From contig CACZSM010000184.1 in assembly GCA_902783815.1 (NCBI GenBank), positions 1 to 8,042 of the forward strand: 8,042 bases of DNA. Direction: 5' to 3'. Position 1 is the stretch's first letter, and the number at the start of each line of letters is the position of its first letter. The DNA is from an uncultured Ruminococcus sp. Its GTDB lineage: Bacteria > Bacillota > Clostridia > Oscillospirales > Acutalibacteraceae. The notes below the pieces were generated by a model that saw only the letters and a program-made list of their open reading frames with translations, had not been told where the DNA came from and did no database searches. A program made the translations under genes and the position numbers. This document shows positions 1 to 7,448 of the stretch, in pieces.

Positions 1-422
1 AAGGCGTTGAAACTGCTCCGGAACCAGAACAGGAAGAACCAATAAAAGAGGACATCAGCTTTGATGAGTTCATGGAAAACCTTGATTACTCTGAGACCGC
101 TGAGCCGGAGGTAATAGAGCCGCAGAAAGTAGAAGTTATTGCAGAGCCACAGCCGGAAGTTGTTGAACCGGAGATTACAGAGCCGCAGAAAACAGAGAAT
201 GTCGCGGAGCTTCAGGAGAAAACTATCGTCAGTGAAGAATCTGTATCTCACGATATTCCCCAAGTACAAATACAGCCGCCGGTAACATCGTTCGATGTTG
301 ACCCCATGTTCGGAGAACAGCCTAAAATGAATTTTACGGTCTTTGATCCATCAAGCAGTGTTAATTCTGCAAAGCCAATGTCCTGGCTCGACAGACTTAA
401 AAGTAGGAAAAAGAAAAAATGA
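1..422 (+). CDS. Acidic Glu/Pro-rich low-complexity protein, C-terminal part (5' truncated)
   Basis: The reading frame is open from the window edge (first full codon at 3) to TGA at 420-422, giving 139 visible residues, so the true start lies upstream. The visible part is dominated by Glu, Pro, Val and Gln and is probably disordered. It contains two tandem 21-residue units (nt 102-164 and 165-227) sharing a core of the form EPE-x-x-EPQK. The last 15 residues change character: a short amphipathic stretch (SWLDRLKSRKKKK) ends in four lysines, which could bind a membrane or an acidic partner. No signal peptide, membrane helix or enzyme motif is visible. A non-coding gap with a terminator-like segment separates it from the operon downstream, whose last visible gene is also acidic and low-complexity, so the two may belong to one locus. 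The internal ATG at 72 is not a convincing start because the frame is equally acidic before it and has no clear ribosome binding site. Function unknown. Confidence 0.8.
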   Translation, partial: GVETAPEPEQEEPIKEDISFDEFMENLDYSETAEPEVIEPQKVEVIAEPQPEVVEPEITEPQKTENVAELQEKTIVSEESVSHDIPQVQIQPPVTSFDVDPMFGEQPKMNFTVFDPSSSVNSAKPMSWLDRLKSRKKKK

Positions 423-463
423 TTTTTATGTGGTGATTCTTAAGACCTTATTCATGGGTATTT

Positions 464-505
464 AGTTGTCGATTTCTTCCGCGGCAAGCAACTGTCAGTT
501 TTTTT
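464..505 (+). terminator. Weak candidate intrinsic terminator after the acidic gene
   Basis: AGTTG (464-468) can pair with CAACT (489-493), and CTT/AAG can extend the stem across a bulge around a CCGCGG-containing loop. Seven T residues follow at 499-505. The stem is short and bulged, and a few bases separate it from the T-run, so this is not a strong terminator by sequence alone. Its place 40 nt after the stop codon fits the role. Confidence 0.3.
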
Positions 506-532
506 GAATTTACTATACTATTACTATATAGC
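504..532 (+). promoter_or_regulatory. AT-rich candidate promoter for the SPFH-ATPase operon
   Basis: TTGAAT (504-509) could act as a -35 box. TATATA (525-530, 15-bp spacer) or TATAGC (527-532, 17-bp spacer) could be the -10. Neither pairing is ideal. It is the best sigma-A-like segment in the gap and lies just before the fold-back element, so a transcript from here would carry that element in its 5' leader. Confidence 0.25.
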
Positions 533-540
533 TTTTTAGA

Positions 541-709
541 TAATGGGAACCTCTGAAAACCTATTTCACGATCATTTTGCTGTCAAATTTCCCGTATGCT
601 TCGTTGTAAAGCCTGGCAATATAAAGTATTACTTCGGCTTTCCGCCTCGCCTACGAAAAAAATACGGACGCAAACTGATTCATGTTCCGGTTTTCAGAGA
701 ACCCCTAAT
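541..709. mobile_element. 161-bp fold-back element (MITE-like) with TAAT target duplication
   Basis: The element spans 545-705. Its ends, 545-561 and 689-705, are inverted repeats matching at 14 of 17 positions, with 11 consecutive matches (CTCTGAAAACC). TAAT lies directly outside both ends (541-544 and 706-709), as expected of a target duplication. The interior folds back in register: ATCATTTTGC (571-580) against GCAAACTGAT (670-679, 9 of 10), CCGTAT (592-597) against ATACGG (662-667), TTCGT (600-604) against ACGAA (653-657), and AAAGCC (608-613) against GGCTTT (636-641). Nested arms in this order are typical of a miniature inverted-repeat element moved in trans by a transposase, or of a large structured RNA hairpin. 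No transposase is encoded. A 60-codon open frame crosses it but has no ribosome binding site. The parent transposon family cannot be named from this sequence alone. Confidence 0.7.
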
Positions 710-716
710 GATTTTT

Positions 717-722
717 AAGGAG
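717..722 (+). promoter_or_regulatory. Ribosome binding site that sets the SPFH gene start at TTG 731
   Basis: AAGGAG at 717-722 lies 8 nt before TTG (731-733). The upstream in-frame GTG at 722-724 overlaps this site and cannot be served by it, so TTG is the likelier start and removes three residues from the longest frame. Confidence 0.75.
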
Positions 723-730
723 TGATTATT

Positions 731-1966
731 TTGGCACTTTCACAAGTAATTAAATTTGAAGGTTCACCTGATGACATTATATGGAAATATCCAGGTGAAG
801 AGATCAATGCGACTTCACAACTTATAGTTGATGAAACCTATGAGGCATTGTTGTGTGTTAATGGTCAGGCGGCAGATCTGTTTGGTCCTGGCAGACACAC
901 TCTTACTGTACCAAATATCCCTATTGTTAAGAAGATCATCAATATTCCTACTGGCGGTACAAATCCGTTCCCATGCAAGGTATTCTATATTAATCAGGTT
1001 CATCAGATGGATATGCTCTGGGGAACCAGAGGCGCAATAGCTCTTGATGATCCGCTTTATGACATATTCCTTCATGTAATGCTGCATGGAAGTCTTACAT
1101 TCTCAATCATTGATTCGAGAAAGTTTATTGTAAAGCAGGCTGGATTCAGAAATAGATATACTTCTGATGAGTTGATGAACGGCTTTAAGGGTATTATTTC
1201 ATCCCATGTCAAGGATTGTATATCAAAGATAATGATAAACGGCCAACTCAGCTATTTCATGATAAATGCCAATCTTTTTGAGATAAGTGAGGCGGTCAAA
1301 GAAAGACTTGATGATATCTTTGATGAATATGGTATAAGGATCGAATATTTCAACATAGAAACTATCGAAGTACCTAAAGAGGATTATGATGCTGTAAAGG
1401 CAGCTAAGGAAAGAAGAAGCGGTCGTCTTATCGAGGGCTATACATGGCAGGAAGAGCGCCAGATGATGATTGCGGAGAAGTTTGCCAGCAATGAGGGTAC
1501 GATGGGAAATATCGGCGGTGCGGTCGGTGGATTTATGATGGGCGGAGCACTTGGCGGATCTATTGTCGATATTGCAAGAGATGCCCTTAATCCGAGCAGA
1601 GTCAGAAATGACAGCCTTAAGGATCTTTCCGGAGTTGGATCTGCGAGCAGCGCGGTTTCCGGAGGTAATCAGCCCGGAGGCTTTAATGTGAGCGGATTTC
1701 TTAGAAATAACCGCGCAGGTGCAGCACCATCACAGTCGGCTGCTCCTGCACAGCCAGTTGCCCCGACTGTTCCACAGACACAGATGAATCAGCCTCAGGA
1801 AATTGGAAAATTCTGTACACAGTGCGGAAGTCAGGTAGCACCAGGATCACTTTTTTGTAATTTCTGCGGCAATCGTTTGCAAACAACGCCTGTTTGTCCT
1901 AACTGTAATGCAAAATTGGCGGAGGGTTCTAAGTTCTGTAATATTTGTGGTACAAAAGTAGGCTGA
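731..1966 (+). CDS. SPFH/stomatin-like protein with C-terminal double zinc ribbon (COG4260, YdjI-like)
   Basis: A 411-residue protein with an N-terminal SPFH (band 7) region at about residues 25-240, including family-like stretches such as GGTNPF (75-80) and WGT (97-99). A charged helix (ERRSGR, then QEERQMM) follows, then a Gly-rich hydrophobic segment at about 255-279, a Pro/Gln/Ala-rich linker, and two zinc ribbons: C362-x2-C365/C376-x2-C379 and C389-x2-C392/C403-x2-C406. This architecture matches the COG4260 group. Its B. subtilis member YdjI helps recruit PspA to stressed membranes, but no PspA is visible here. There is no signal peptide. The Gly-rich segment may be the membrane-associating part. 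SPFH proteins usually oligomerise into membrane assemblies, so a scaffold role is inferred. It is the first gene of the operon; the next starts 16 nt after its stop. The family call is firm, but the partner and substrate are unknown. Confidence 0.9.
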   Translation: MALSQVIKFEGSPDDIIWKYPGEEINATSQLIVDETYEALLCVNGQAADLFGPGRHTLTVPNIPIVKKIINIPTGGTNPFPCKVFYINQVHQMDMLWGTRGAIALDDPLYDIFLHVMLHGSLTFSIIDSRKFIVKQAGFRNRYTSDELMNGFKGIISSHVKDCISKIMINGQLSYFMINANLFEISEAVKERLDDIFDEYGIRIEYFNIETIEVPKEDYDAVKAAKERRSGRLIEGYTWQEERQMMIAEKFASNEGTMGNIGGAVGGFMMGGALGGSIVDIARDALNPSRVRNDSLKDLSGVGSASSAVSGGNQPGGFNVSGFLRNNRAGAAPSQSAAPAQPVAPTVPQTQMNQPQEIGKFCTQCGSQVAPGSLFCNFCGNRLQTTPVCPNCNAKLAEGSKFCNICGTKVG

Positions 1967-1982
1967 AAGGAGATATAGCATC

Positions 1983-2684
1983 ATGGAACAAAAGACAGAT
2001 AAAAAATATATTATTATGATTGCTGTAGTATATGCAGCTGTTTTTGCGATCTATAATATTATCACGCTGACGGCGTTTAATGAGAAAAACGATGTTTTCT
2101 GGCTGAGCTATGCGTTTATGTGCATGAGCTTTGTTGCAAATTTAGTTGTTGCTTATTTTACATTTCAGAAATCGGATTCAGAAGCAATATTCATGAAAAT
2201 TCCGTTGATGTCGTTTTCTATATTTTATTTTGTAGCAGAGCTTTTTGCTTCCTTTGTATTCATGCTGTTCCGTTCTGTTGCATCTACGACATTGACAATT
2301 GTTATCCAGTCGATAATGCTTTTGGTGTTCATTATTTTTGCGACATTGGCACTTATGAGCAAGGGCGTTGTTGAGAATATTAACGAAGATATCAAAACGA
2401 AAGTAAAAACAATTAAAAATCTTGCAGTATCGGTAAAGGTTCTTGAAGATCAGTGTCTTGATCCGGAACTGAAAAAAGAGCTTCATAAGGTTCAGGAGGG
2501 TATTCGTTTTTCCGACCCTATGACAACAAGTGTTACAGAAGAGCTTGATGATATGATAACAAGTAAGGTCAAGGAACTGAAATACCTTTGCTCAAATAAT
2601 GAAAGGAATGAAGCACTTCAGGCTTGTTATAAGCTGAGTTCGTATATTTCCGAGAGAAATATGCTCCTGAAAAACAGCAAGTAA
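1983..2684 (+). CDS. Four-helix integral membrane protein with cytosolic helical tail
   Basis: A 233-residue protein starting at ATG 1983, with AAAGGAG at 1966-1972. Four hydrophobic segments are visible at about residues 9-31, 39-61, 73-96 and 103-125. A Lys-rich N-terminus (KTDKK) precedes the first, so both termini are predicted to be cytoplasmic. Residues 126-233 are hydrophilic, charged and largely alpha-helical, with heptad-like stretches (KTKVKTIKNLAVSVKVLEDQ and the region after TEELDD) that suggest a coiled coil or helical bundle. No catalytic motif is visible and I do not recognise the family. Gaps of 16 and 33 nt to its neighbours place it in the operon. A membrane anchor for the SPFH protein, the zinc-ribbon protein or the ATPase is a reasonable inference from position and topology, but nothing in the sequence proves it. 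Confidence 0.85.
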   Translation: MEQKTDKKYIIMIAVVYAAVFAIYNIITLTAFNEKNDVFWLSYAFMCMSFVANLVVAYFTFQKSDSEAIFMKIPLMSFSIFYFVAELFASFVFMLFRSVASTTLTIVIQSIMLLVFIIFATLALMSKGVVENINEDIKTKVKTIKNLAVSVKVLEDQCLDPELKKELHKVQEGIRFSDPMTTSVTEELDDMITSKVKELKYLCSNNERNEALQACYKLSSYISERNMLLKNSK

Positions 2685-2717
2685 TCAGCCAAAGAAAAAA
2701 AGTAACGAGGGATAAAA

Positions 2718-4706
2718 ATGTCGGTAAGTTATGTTGTTCAGAAGTGTACCTCCTGCGCCGGAACAAAATTTGATTACGATAAAGAAACGAAAATGTGGAA
2801 ATGCCTGTATTGCGGCGCGTTGATTGAAAGACATGAACAGGCTGACACAATGTTTACTATCAAGAATGTTGTGAAACAGGCAATTCTGGATATTGCCTAT
2901 AAGCGTATGAGCAGTGCACAGAATAATCTTGTGGAATGTAAAAAAATAGATTCAGGTTATGTAGGTACGATCATCGCAGAAATTGCTTATGAGATGAATA
3001 TGATTGTCAATGGCGGCATATCAAAATCCGAACAGCAGAATTATTTTTCTATGATCAAGAAAAATTATTCGTCCCTGATGTCAAAGGGTGATTCCCCTAC
3101 TGAGGAAGAGATCGCTCTTTATGATTTTTTTGATTCATCAGAGGTTGTTGGCGTTCTGATATTGGTTTTTGACACTCTTAATGCAAAAACGAGAAAAGAA
3201 ACATTGCTCAAGTATTTTAATGCAGATGGTGTCTATTCAAGGAGCCTGAACAGCAATCTGATATCTTTTTCCGTAAAAAACGGGATGTTCGATATGTTTT
3301 TACAGATACTGCATAATGCTGATAATATTGATAAAAAAGCAGTTATGAAAACTCTTCTGAATAGATTGCCCGATAATGAAGACAAAGCGGAAAATGCTTC
3401 GTTCCTTATTGAGCGGGATGAAGAGCTTTCTGAGGATGACATAAAGGTTTTTGAGAACTATATTTGTAATTCCTCAGACAGTGCAGAGACGAAATGTCGT
3501 ATAGCTGTTGCTTTGTGCGGAACGCCTGCAAGACCGTCGGTAGAATGTATTATGAGCAATATCATAACACACCTATCAGATCAGCAGCTGATAAATGAGC
3601 TTATGACAGCAATAATAAAAGAAGATCTTTTGGATGTGGAGGTCGCAACTATTGTTGATTTCTCTGTTTCAGACTGCGGATATGAGGTCTGTAAACAGAA
3701 TTTCAATATGCTGACCGATTCAGATAATTTTGTTGAGATGAGTGCTGATCATTTCAATGTGATCCTGTCAAGGGAAGATCTTACTCTTGAGAACAAACAA
3801 AGCCTTATTGACTCGATGATGAAGTTTCAGGTGTCTGATAAGGTCAGATATAAGTTTATATCTGACTATCTTTGTGAGACATATGATACCCCTGAAAACA
3901 GACTTTCGATGATCACATTCCTGCTGTCGATGACGAATGACCTCTCAACCAATACTGTCGAGAAATATATCATCAGCTGTAGTCTTGATAAGGAGAATAA
4001 ACCAGAGATAGTTAAGCGTCTGTTTAATCTGGGACTTAACCGTTCATTCTTTAATCAGACACTGAGTAATTATGTATTCGGGAATCCTGATTCTTTTGAA
4101 GTACAGAGAGAGGTCATCTATCAGCTTCTTCAGGCCGGACTTCGTATGAATTCAAAGGCCTGTACAAAAATGATATGTATGTTTAATATTCCATCAGATC
4201 GAAGAGTTGAAATGCTGAGGATGGTAAAGGCAACTGGAATAAACAGTGATGATGTTATAGATATGTATCTTTCATCGATAAATCCGTCACAGTTTGAGCC
4301 GGAAATATTCGGAGAGTTGATTCAGGCAGCAACAAGAATAAGTAATAATGGTTTTCAGCGTTATGTGCTTCTTATGCAGGATCTTCCGGCGGCTAAGGTC
4401 GGAAGCATAACAAAAATGAGAACTATCAGCTACTCTAAACCGGAAATGATAAATTGCAGTATCAAAGTCGGAAACGACAAAGTGACCTGTAATCTTATAC
4501 AAGCATACATATTGACGACTACAGATCCGGATGAGCTGGCATTCGGCGTTCTTAGCGCACTTGACGGAAATAAGAATACTGCCGGTGCAGATATAGATGT
4601 TGGCGGAATGAGATATAAATTCAAAAAATATGTTGCAATGAAGCTGAAAACAGGTGAGGTCAGTTTTCTTGCGAAAGCACTTTGCGGTCAATGTCGAATA
4701 TTGTAA
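2718..4706 (+). CDS. Zinc-ribbon protein with long alpha-helical repeat-like body
   Basis: A 662-residue protein starting at ATG 2718, with GAGGG at 2707-2711. The N-terminus is a TFIIB-like zinc ribbon: C10-T-S-C13, an aromatic/charged hairpin, then C29-L-Y-C32-G. From about 50 to 550 the sequence alternates amphipathic helices and short turns with many Leu/Ile/Met and acidic residues, resembling HEAT-, ankyrin- or TPR-like solenoids, though no repeat consensus can be assigned by eye. The last 100 or so residues look different: a beta-rich patch (NCSIKVGNDKVTCNLIQAYI), a Gly/Asp segment and a second CxxC pair (C656-G-Q-C659) three residues from the C-terminus. No signal peptide or membrane helix is seen. 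Zinc-ribbon proteins often accompany YdjI-type SPFH proteins, so an adaptor between membrane platform and ATPase is inferred. The ATPase gene follows after 13 nt. Function unknown. Confidence 0.85.
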   Translation: MSVSYVVQKCTSCAGTKFDYDKETKMWKCLYCGALIERHEQADTMFTIKNVVKQAILDIAYKRMSSAQNNLVECKKIDSGYVGTIIAEIAYEMNMIVNGGISKSEQQNYFSMIKKNYSSLMSKGDSPTEEEIALYDFFDSSEVVGVLILVFDTLNAKTRKETLLKYFNADGVYSRSLNSNLISFSVKNGMFDMFLQILHNADNIDKKAVMKTLLNRLPDNEDKAENASFLIERDEELSEDDIKVFENYICNSSDSAETKCRIAVALCGTPARPSVECIMSNIITHLSDQQLINELMTAIIKEDLLDVEVATIVDFSVSDCGYEVCKQNFNMLTDSDNFVEMSADHFNVILSREDLTLENKQSLIDSMMKFQVSDKVRYKFISDYLCETYDTPENRLSMITFLLSMTNDLSTNTVEKYIISCSLDKENKPEIVKRLFNLGLNRSFFNQTLSNYVFGNPDSFEVQREVIYQLLQAGLRMNSKACTKMICMFNIPSDRRVEMLRMVKATGINSDDVIDMYLSSINPSQFEPEIFGELIQAATRISNNGFQRYVLLMQDLPAAKVGSITKMRTISYSKPEMINCSIKVGNDKVTCNLIQAYILTTTDPDELAFGVLSALDGNKNTAGADIDVGGMRYKFKKYVAMKLKTGEVSFLAKALCGQCRIL

Positions 4707-4711
4707 GGCGG
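4705..4711 (+). promoter_or_regulatory. Ribosome binding site that sets the ATPase start at TTG 4720
   Basis: AAGGCGG (4705-4711) overlaps the stop codon of the preceding gene and lies 8 nt before TTG at 4720-4722. The codon just before that TTG in frame is TGA (4717-4719), so no earlier start is possible. The next in-frame ATG lies well inside the conserved-looking N-terminal region. This points to coupled translation from a TTG start. Confidence 0.7.
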
Positions 4712-4719
4712 TGTTTTGA

Positions 4720-7434
4720 TTGGTCAGAACTTGCTATAGTACAGACGGCAGCTGTGTAGCATATGCGGTTGCAGAAATAACAAAGGTTCCTTATTATGAA
4801 CTGATACACCGTATTCCGGAGAAAGCTTGTGAGATGAGCCAGAATTTTTTTACTCAGCTCCTGCTCGGGATGATCCGTTCATCCGATCTTGAAAATACAT
4901 CCTTTGAGATAATTTTTCATAGTATTCCTGTTACAGATCAGACATATGCTGCACAGGTACGGATGTATTTTGTAATACGAAAACTGGGAAGTTCTGCTGA
5001 AATGCTTACGGATTACATAGATAATCTTTCTATAAGCATAAAAAATGATATGGAAAGGCAGAATTATTCTGTTGAGTTTCTGGAGACTGAAGAGGATTAT
5101 GAGATATTTTTTGGCTCTCTCAGGACGGTTGACTGTTCAAACTGTGCGGCAGTATCAAAAAAGGACAGAGTTATAAATAGTATGTTCGGAGGAATGATCT
5201 ATTTTAATGATGCGATCATTCCTACGGAAAATGTTAATGTGACAGCAATTACAAATACTATGACCCAGTATCCTGACAGTCTCGTATCTCTGCAGATAAT
5301 ACCTACAAGATATGAGGATACAGAAAAAGCAGCTATTATGCAGGTGAATTCCATGCTGGAGTATTATATCGGAGAGCTTCGCAGGCTTCACGGTATGATG
5401 CCCCTTGATGCTGGAACACAGGCACTTTCTGATGCGTTTCATTATTATTTATCTGCATTCAATAATAATAATGCTTATTATAATTTTCTTGTCTTTTCTC
5501 CGCCTAACAGTATAGATACTCTGTGTAATAAACTGATCAGTGTTATTGAAAATGAAACGGCAAGAACTTCAAATTCACTTGAAATGGTTGATATCAGGGA
5601 AAGTTCTGTGAGTATATGTGATTATTTTGAAGTTTCACCGTGGGTGAACAGCAATTACCTTATATATAACGAAAGAGAACATAGCTTCTGGGACAGACCT
5701 GATGCTCCGACAAATATGATGCGGCTTCGCTATATCATGACTCTTGGAGAAATAAGGACTGTATTTAAATTTCCGATAGATGACGGAACTGCTATTGGTC
5801 TTGATTCAAAGAAAATACTTACAAACCGTGAAAAGCTGAATAAGAATATCATCTCTGAGGGCAATTTCAAGATAGGAATAATCCAGAACAGCTCGGCAAA
5901 TTCAATAAGACCTACTCATGCAGGTATTCCACTGAATGATTTTACAAAGCATGGTCTTATAGTTGGAACCCCTGGTTCAGGTAAGACTAATTTTTCACTT
6001 GGATTCCTGCTTCAGATGTGGAACGGCTTTAATATACCCTTTATCGCGATCGAGCCTACAAAAACAGAATATCGTTCTCTGATAGACGGTATTTCTGATC
6101 TACAGATATTTACTCCGGGAAAAAGTAATGTATCTCCGTATATAATAAATCCCTTTGTTCCTCCCACAGGCGTTACAGTTGAAACCTATGTTCCTAGCCT
6201 GATGACAGCATTCAAGGCGGCATTTTCTATGCCCGATCCTCTGCCGGATATTTTTTTGGCATCAATTAATGAGTGCTATAATGAGTATGGCTGGCGGCTC
6301 AACAGTACAAAGGATGATGATGGGATAGAGCCTTTTGGAATGTATGAATTTATACGAGTATTCAAACGGCGAATACAGAGTATGGATTATAAGGGCGATG
6401 TCAAAGCGAATATGGAAAGCGCCGGGGTAGTAAGACTTGTCAGCCTTATAGAACAAAACAGTTTTATTTATGACAATATTCATACAATACCGATCGAGGA
6501 TCTGCTTTGCAAGCCTACGGTCATAGAACTTAATGCAATCAACAATAAAGAGCAGAAATCCCTTATTATGGCGTTGCTGCTCATACTTATATGTATATAT
6601 ACGAAAAATAATGTTGCCGGTGACGGAAAACTCAAAAATATACTGCTCATAGATGAGGCTCATGTACTCCTTGGAGGAGCAGGAGGACATTCTCAGGATG
6701 GATCTCCTGATTCACAGAGCGCAACTATTGAGGCAGTTGAGGATATGATAGCAGAGATCCGTTCATACGGTACGGGAATTATAATTGCAGATCAGGCACC
6801 AACAAAAGTAGGAAAAAATATTGTTGCAAATACTAATGTCAAGGTGATGTTCCGTCTTGTTGAAAAAGACAATAAGGATATGATACGCAATGCTACCAAT
6901 ATGACGGATGCAGATTATGATCGTCTTGGCAGACTTGGCGTTGGTGAGGCAATGCTTCACTATGGTCGAGTTCATGAGCCTTTGCATATTAAAACTTATA
7001 ATGTTCTTGATAAAGCAAATATCAGACCTTTCATTTTTGATGAGGATATTGCAGCGGTTTCGCATTACTGGGATGATAAGCAGTATCTTTTGATACCACA
7101 TAATGAGTGTAAATATAACTGTGAATGTACCGATCACTGTGATTTCAAAGTAAAAGCAGACGCTGACTTCCTTTCATCAAGACTTGTAAACAGGTTCAGA
7201 CCTAGTATAAAATCCCTTTCGGAGCTTGCATCACTGCTGCCGAAGCTGGATATTTACATAAAAGAGTATGTAAAGGAAATGGTTAATACAAAGCTTACTT
7301 TGAAGCTATCAAATTGTACAAAAATCAAATTCCTCAGAAAAATGCTTTTAGCAAAGAGTATTGAAATATCAAAGACGAATTACAGGAGAATTCTTGAACA
7401 TAAGAATTTTCTGAAAAAAGCTATTCATGAGTAA
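4720..7434 (+). CDS. HerA/FtsK-superfamily ATPase (DUF87-like) with large N-terminal region
   Basis: A 904-residue protein. The ATPase core occupies about residues 385-770: Walker A GTPGSGKT (G416-T423), Walker B LLIDEAH (D645, E646), a sensor-like IADQAP (689-694), and an Arg in VMFRL (R712) placed where the HerA family carries its arginine finger. HerA-type proteins are hexameric motors that move DNA or, in VirB4/TraC relatives, power secretion. Residues 1-380 form a large alpha/beta region, perhaps two similar halves (around FFEI-like FEIIFHS and around VSLQIIPTRY), recalling the N-terminal parts of VirB4/TraC and other HerA-like proteins. After the core comes a compact Cys/His cluster, H794 then C797-x3-C801-x-C803-x3-C807, possibly metal-binding, and a Lys/Leu-rich helical tail. 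No membrane segment is seen. NurA, SIR2 and DUF4297, known HerA partners in repair or defence, are absent from the window. The superfamily is sure, but the substrate (DNA or protein) is not. Confidence 0.9.
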   Translation: MVRTCYSTDGSCVAYAVAEITKVPYYELIHRIPEKACEMSQNFFTQLLLGMIRSSDLENTSFEIIFHSIPVTDQTYAAQVRMYFVIRKLGSSAEMLTDYIDNLSISIKNDMERQNYSVEFLETEEDYEIFFGSLRTVDCSNCAAVSKKDRVINSMFGGMIYFNDAIIPTENVNVTAITNTMTQYPDSLVSLQIIPTRYEDTEKAAIMQVNSMLEYYIGELRRLHGMMPLDAGTQALSDAFHYYLSAFNNNNAYYNFLVFSPPNSIDTLCNKLISVIENETARTSNSLEMVDIRESSVSICDYFEVSPWVNSNYLIYNEREHSFWDRPDAPTNMMRLRYIMTLGEIRTVFKFPIDDGTAIGLDSKKILTNREKLNKNIISEGNFKIGIIQNSSANSIRPTHAGIPLNDFTKHGLIVGTPGSGKTNFSLGFLLQMWNGFNIPFIAIEPTKTEYRSLIDGISDLQIFTPGKSNVSPYIINPFVPPTGVTVETYVPSLMTAFKAAFSMPDPLPDIFLASINECYNEYGWRLNSTKDDDGIEPFGMYEFIRVFKRRIQSMDYKGDVKANMESAGVVRLVSLIEQNSFIYDNIHTIPIEDLLCKPTVIELNAINNKEQKSLIMALLLILICIYTKNNVAGDGKLKNILLIDEAHVLLGGAGGHSQDGSPDSQSATIEAVEDMIAEIRSYGTGIIIADQAPTKVGKNIVANTNVKVMFRLVEKDNKDMIRNATNMTDADYDRLGRLGVGEAMLHYGRVHEPLHIKTYNVLDKANIRPFIFDEDIAAVSHYWDDKQYLLIPHNECKYNCECTDHCDFKVKADADFLSSRLVNRFRPSIKSLSELASLLPKLDIYIKEYVKEMVNTKLTLKLSNCTKIKFLRKMLLAKSIEISKTNYRRILEHKNFLKKAIHE

Positions 7435-7448
7435 AGGGGATGAAAACA

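Noticed and set aside
543..725. 60-codon open frame across the fold-back element
   Set aside because: It has no ribosome binding site, covers both inverted ends of the element and runs into the ribosome binding site of the SPFH gene. Its frame is best explained as chance coding within a repeat.
722..730. GTG at 722 as the SPFH gene start
   Set aside because: It overlaps the AAGGAG that should serve it. TTG 731 has the right spacing and gives a natural MALSQVIKFEG-type N-terminus.
2685..2717. A-rich 33-nt gap as a possible terminator or promoter
   Set aside because: There is no inverted repeat or paired -35/-10. It holds only the ribosome binding site of the next gene.
5461..5486. AT-rich near-palindrome (ATAATAATGCTTATTAT)
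   Set aside because: It encodes a run of Asn then Ala-Tyr-Tyr in the ATPase frame. Low-complexity codons explain the symmetry.
6262..7137. Long minus-strand open frames opposite the ATPase gene
   Set aside because: They are shadows of the Walker-motif-bearing + strand gene, without recognisable protein features or suitable upstream sites.
4720..7434. ATPase as a conjugative coupling or VirB4 protein of an integrative element
   Set aside because: The N-terminal size recalls VirB4/TraC, but no relaxase, VirB6-like, pilin, integrase or attachment site is in the window and the neighbours are SPFH and zinc-ribbon proteins. Kept only as an alternative.
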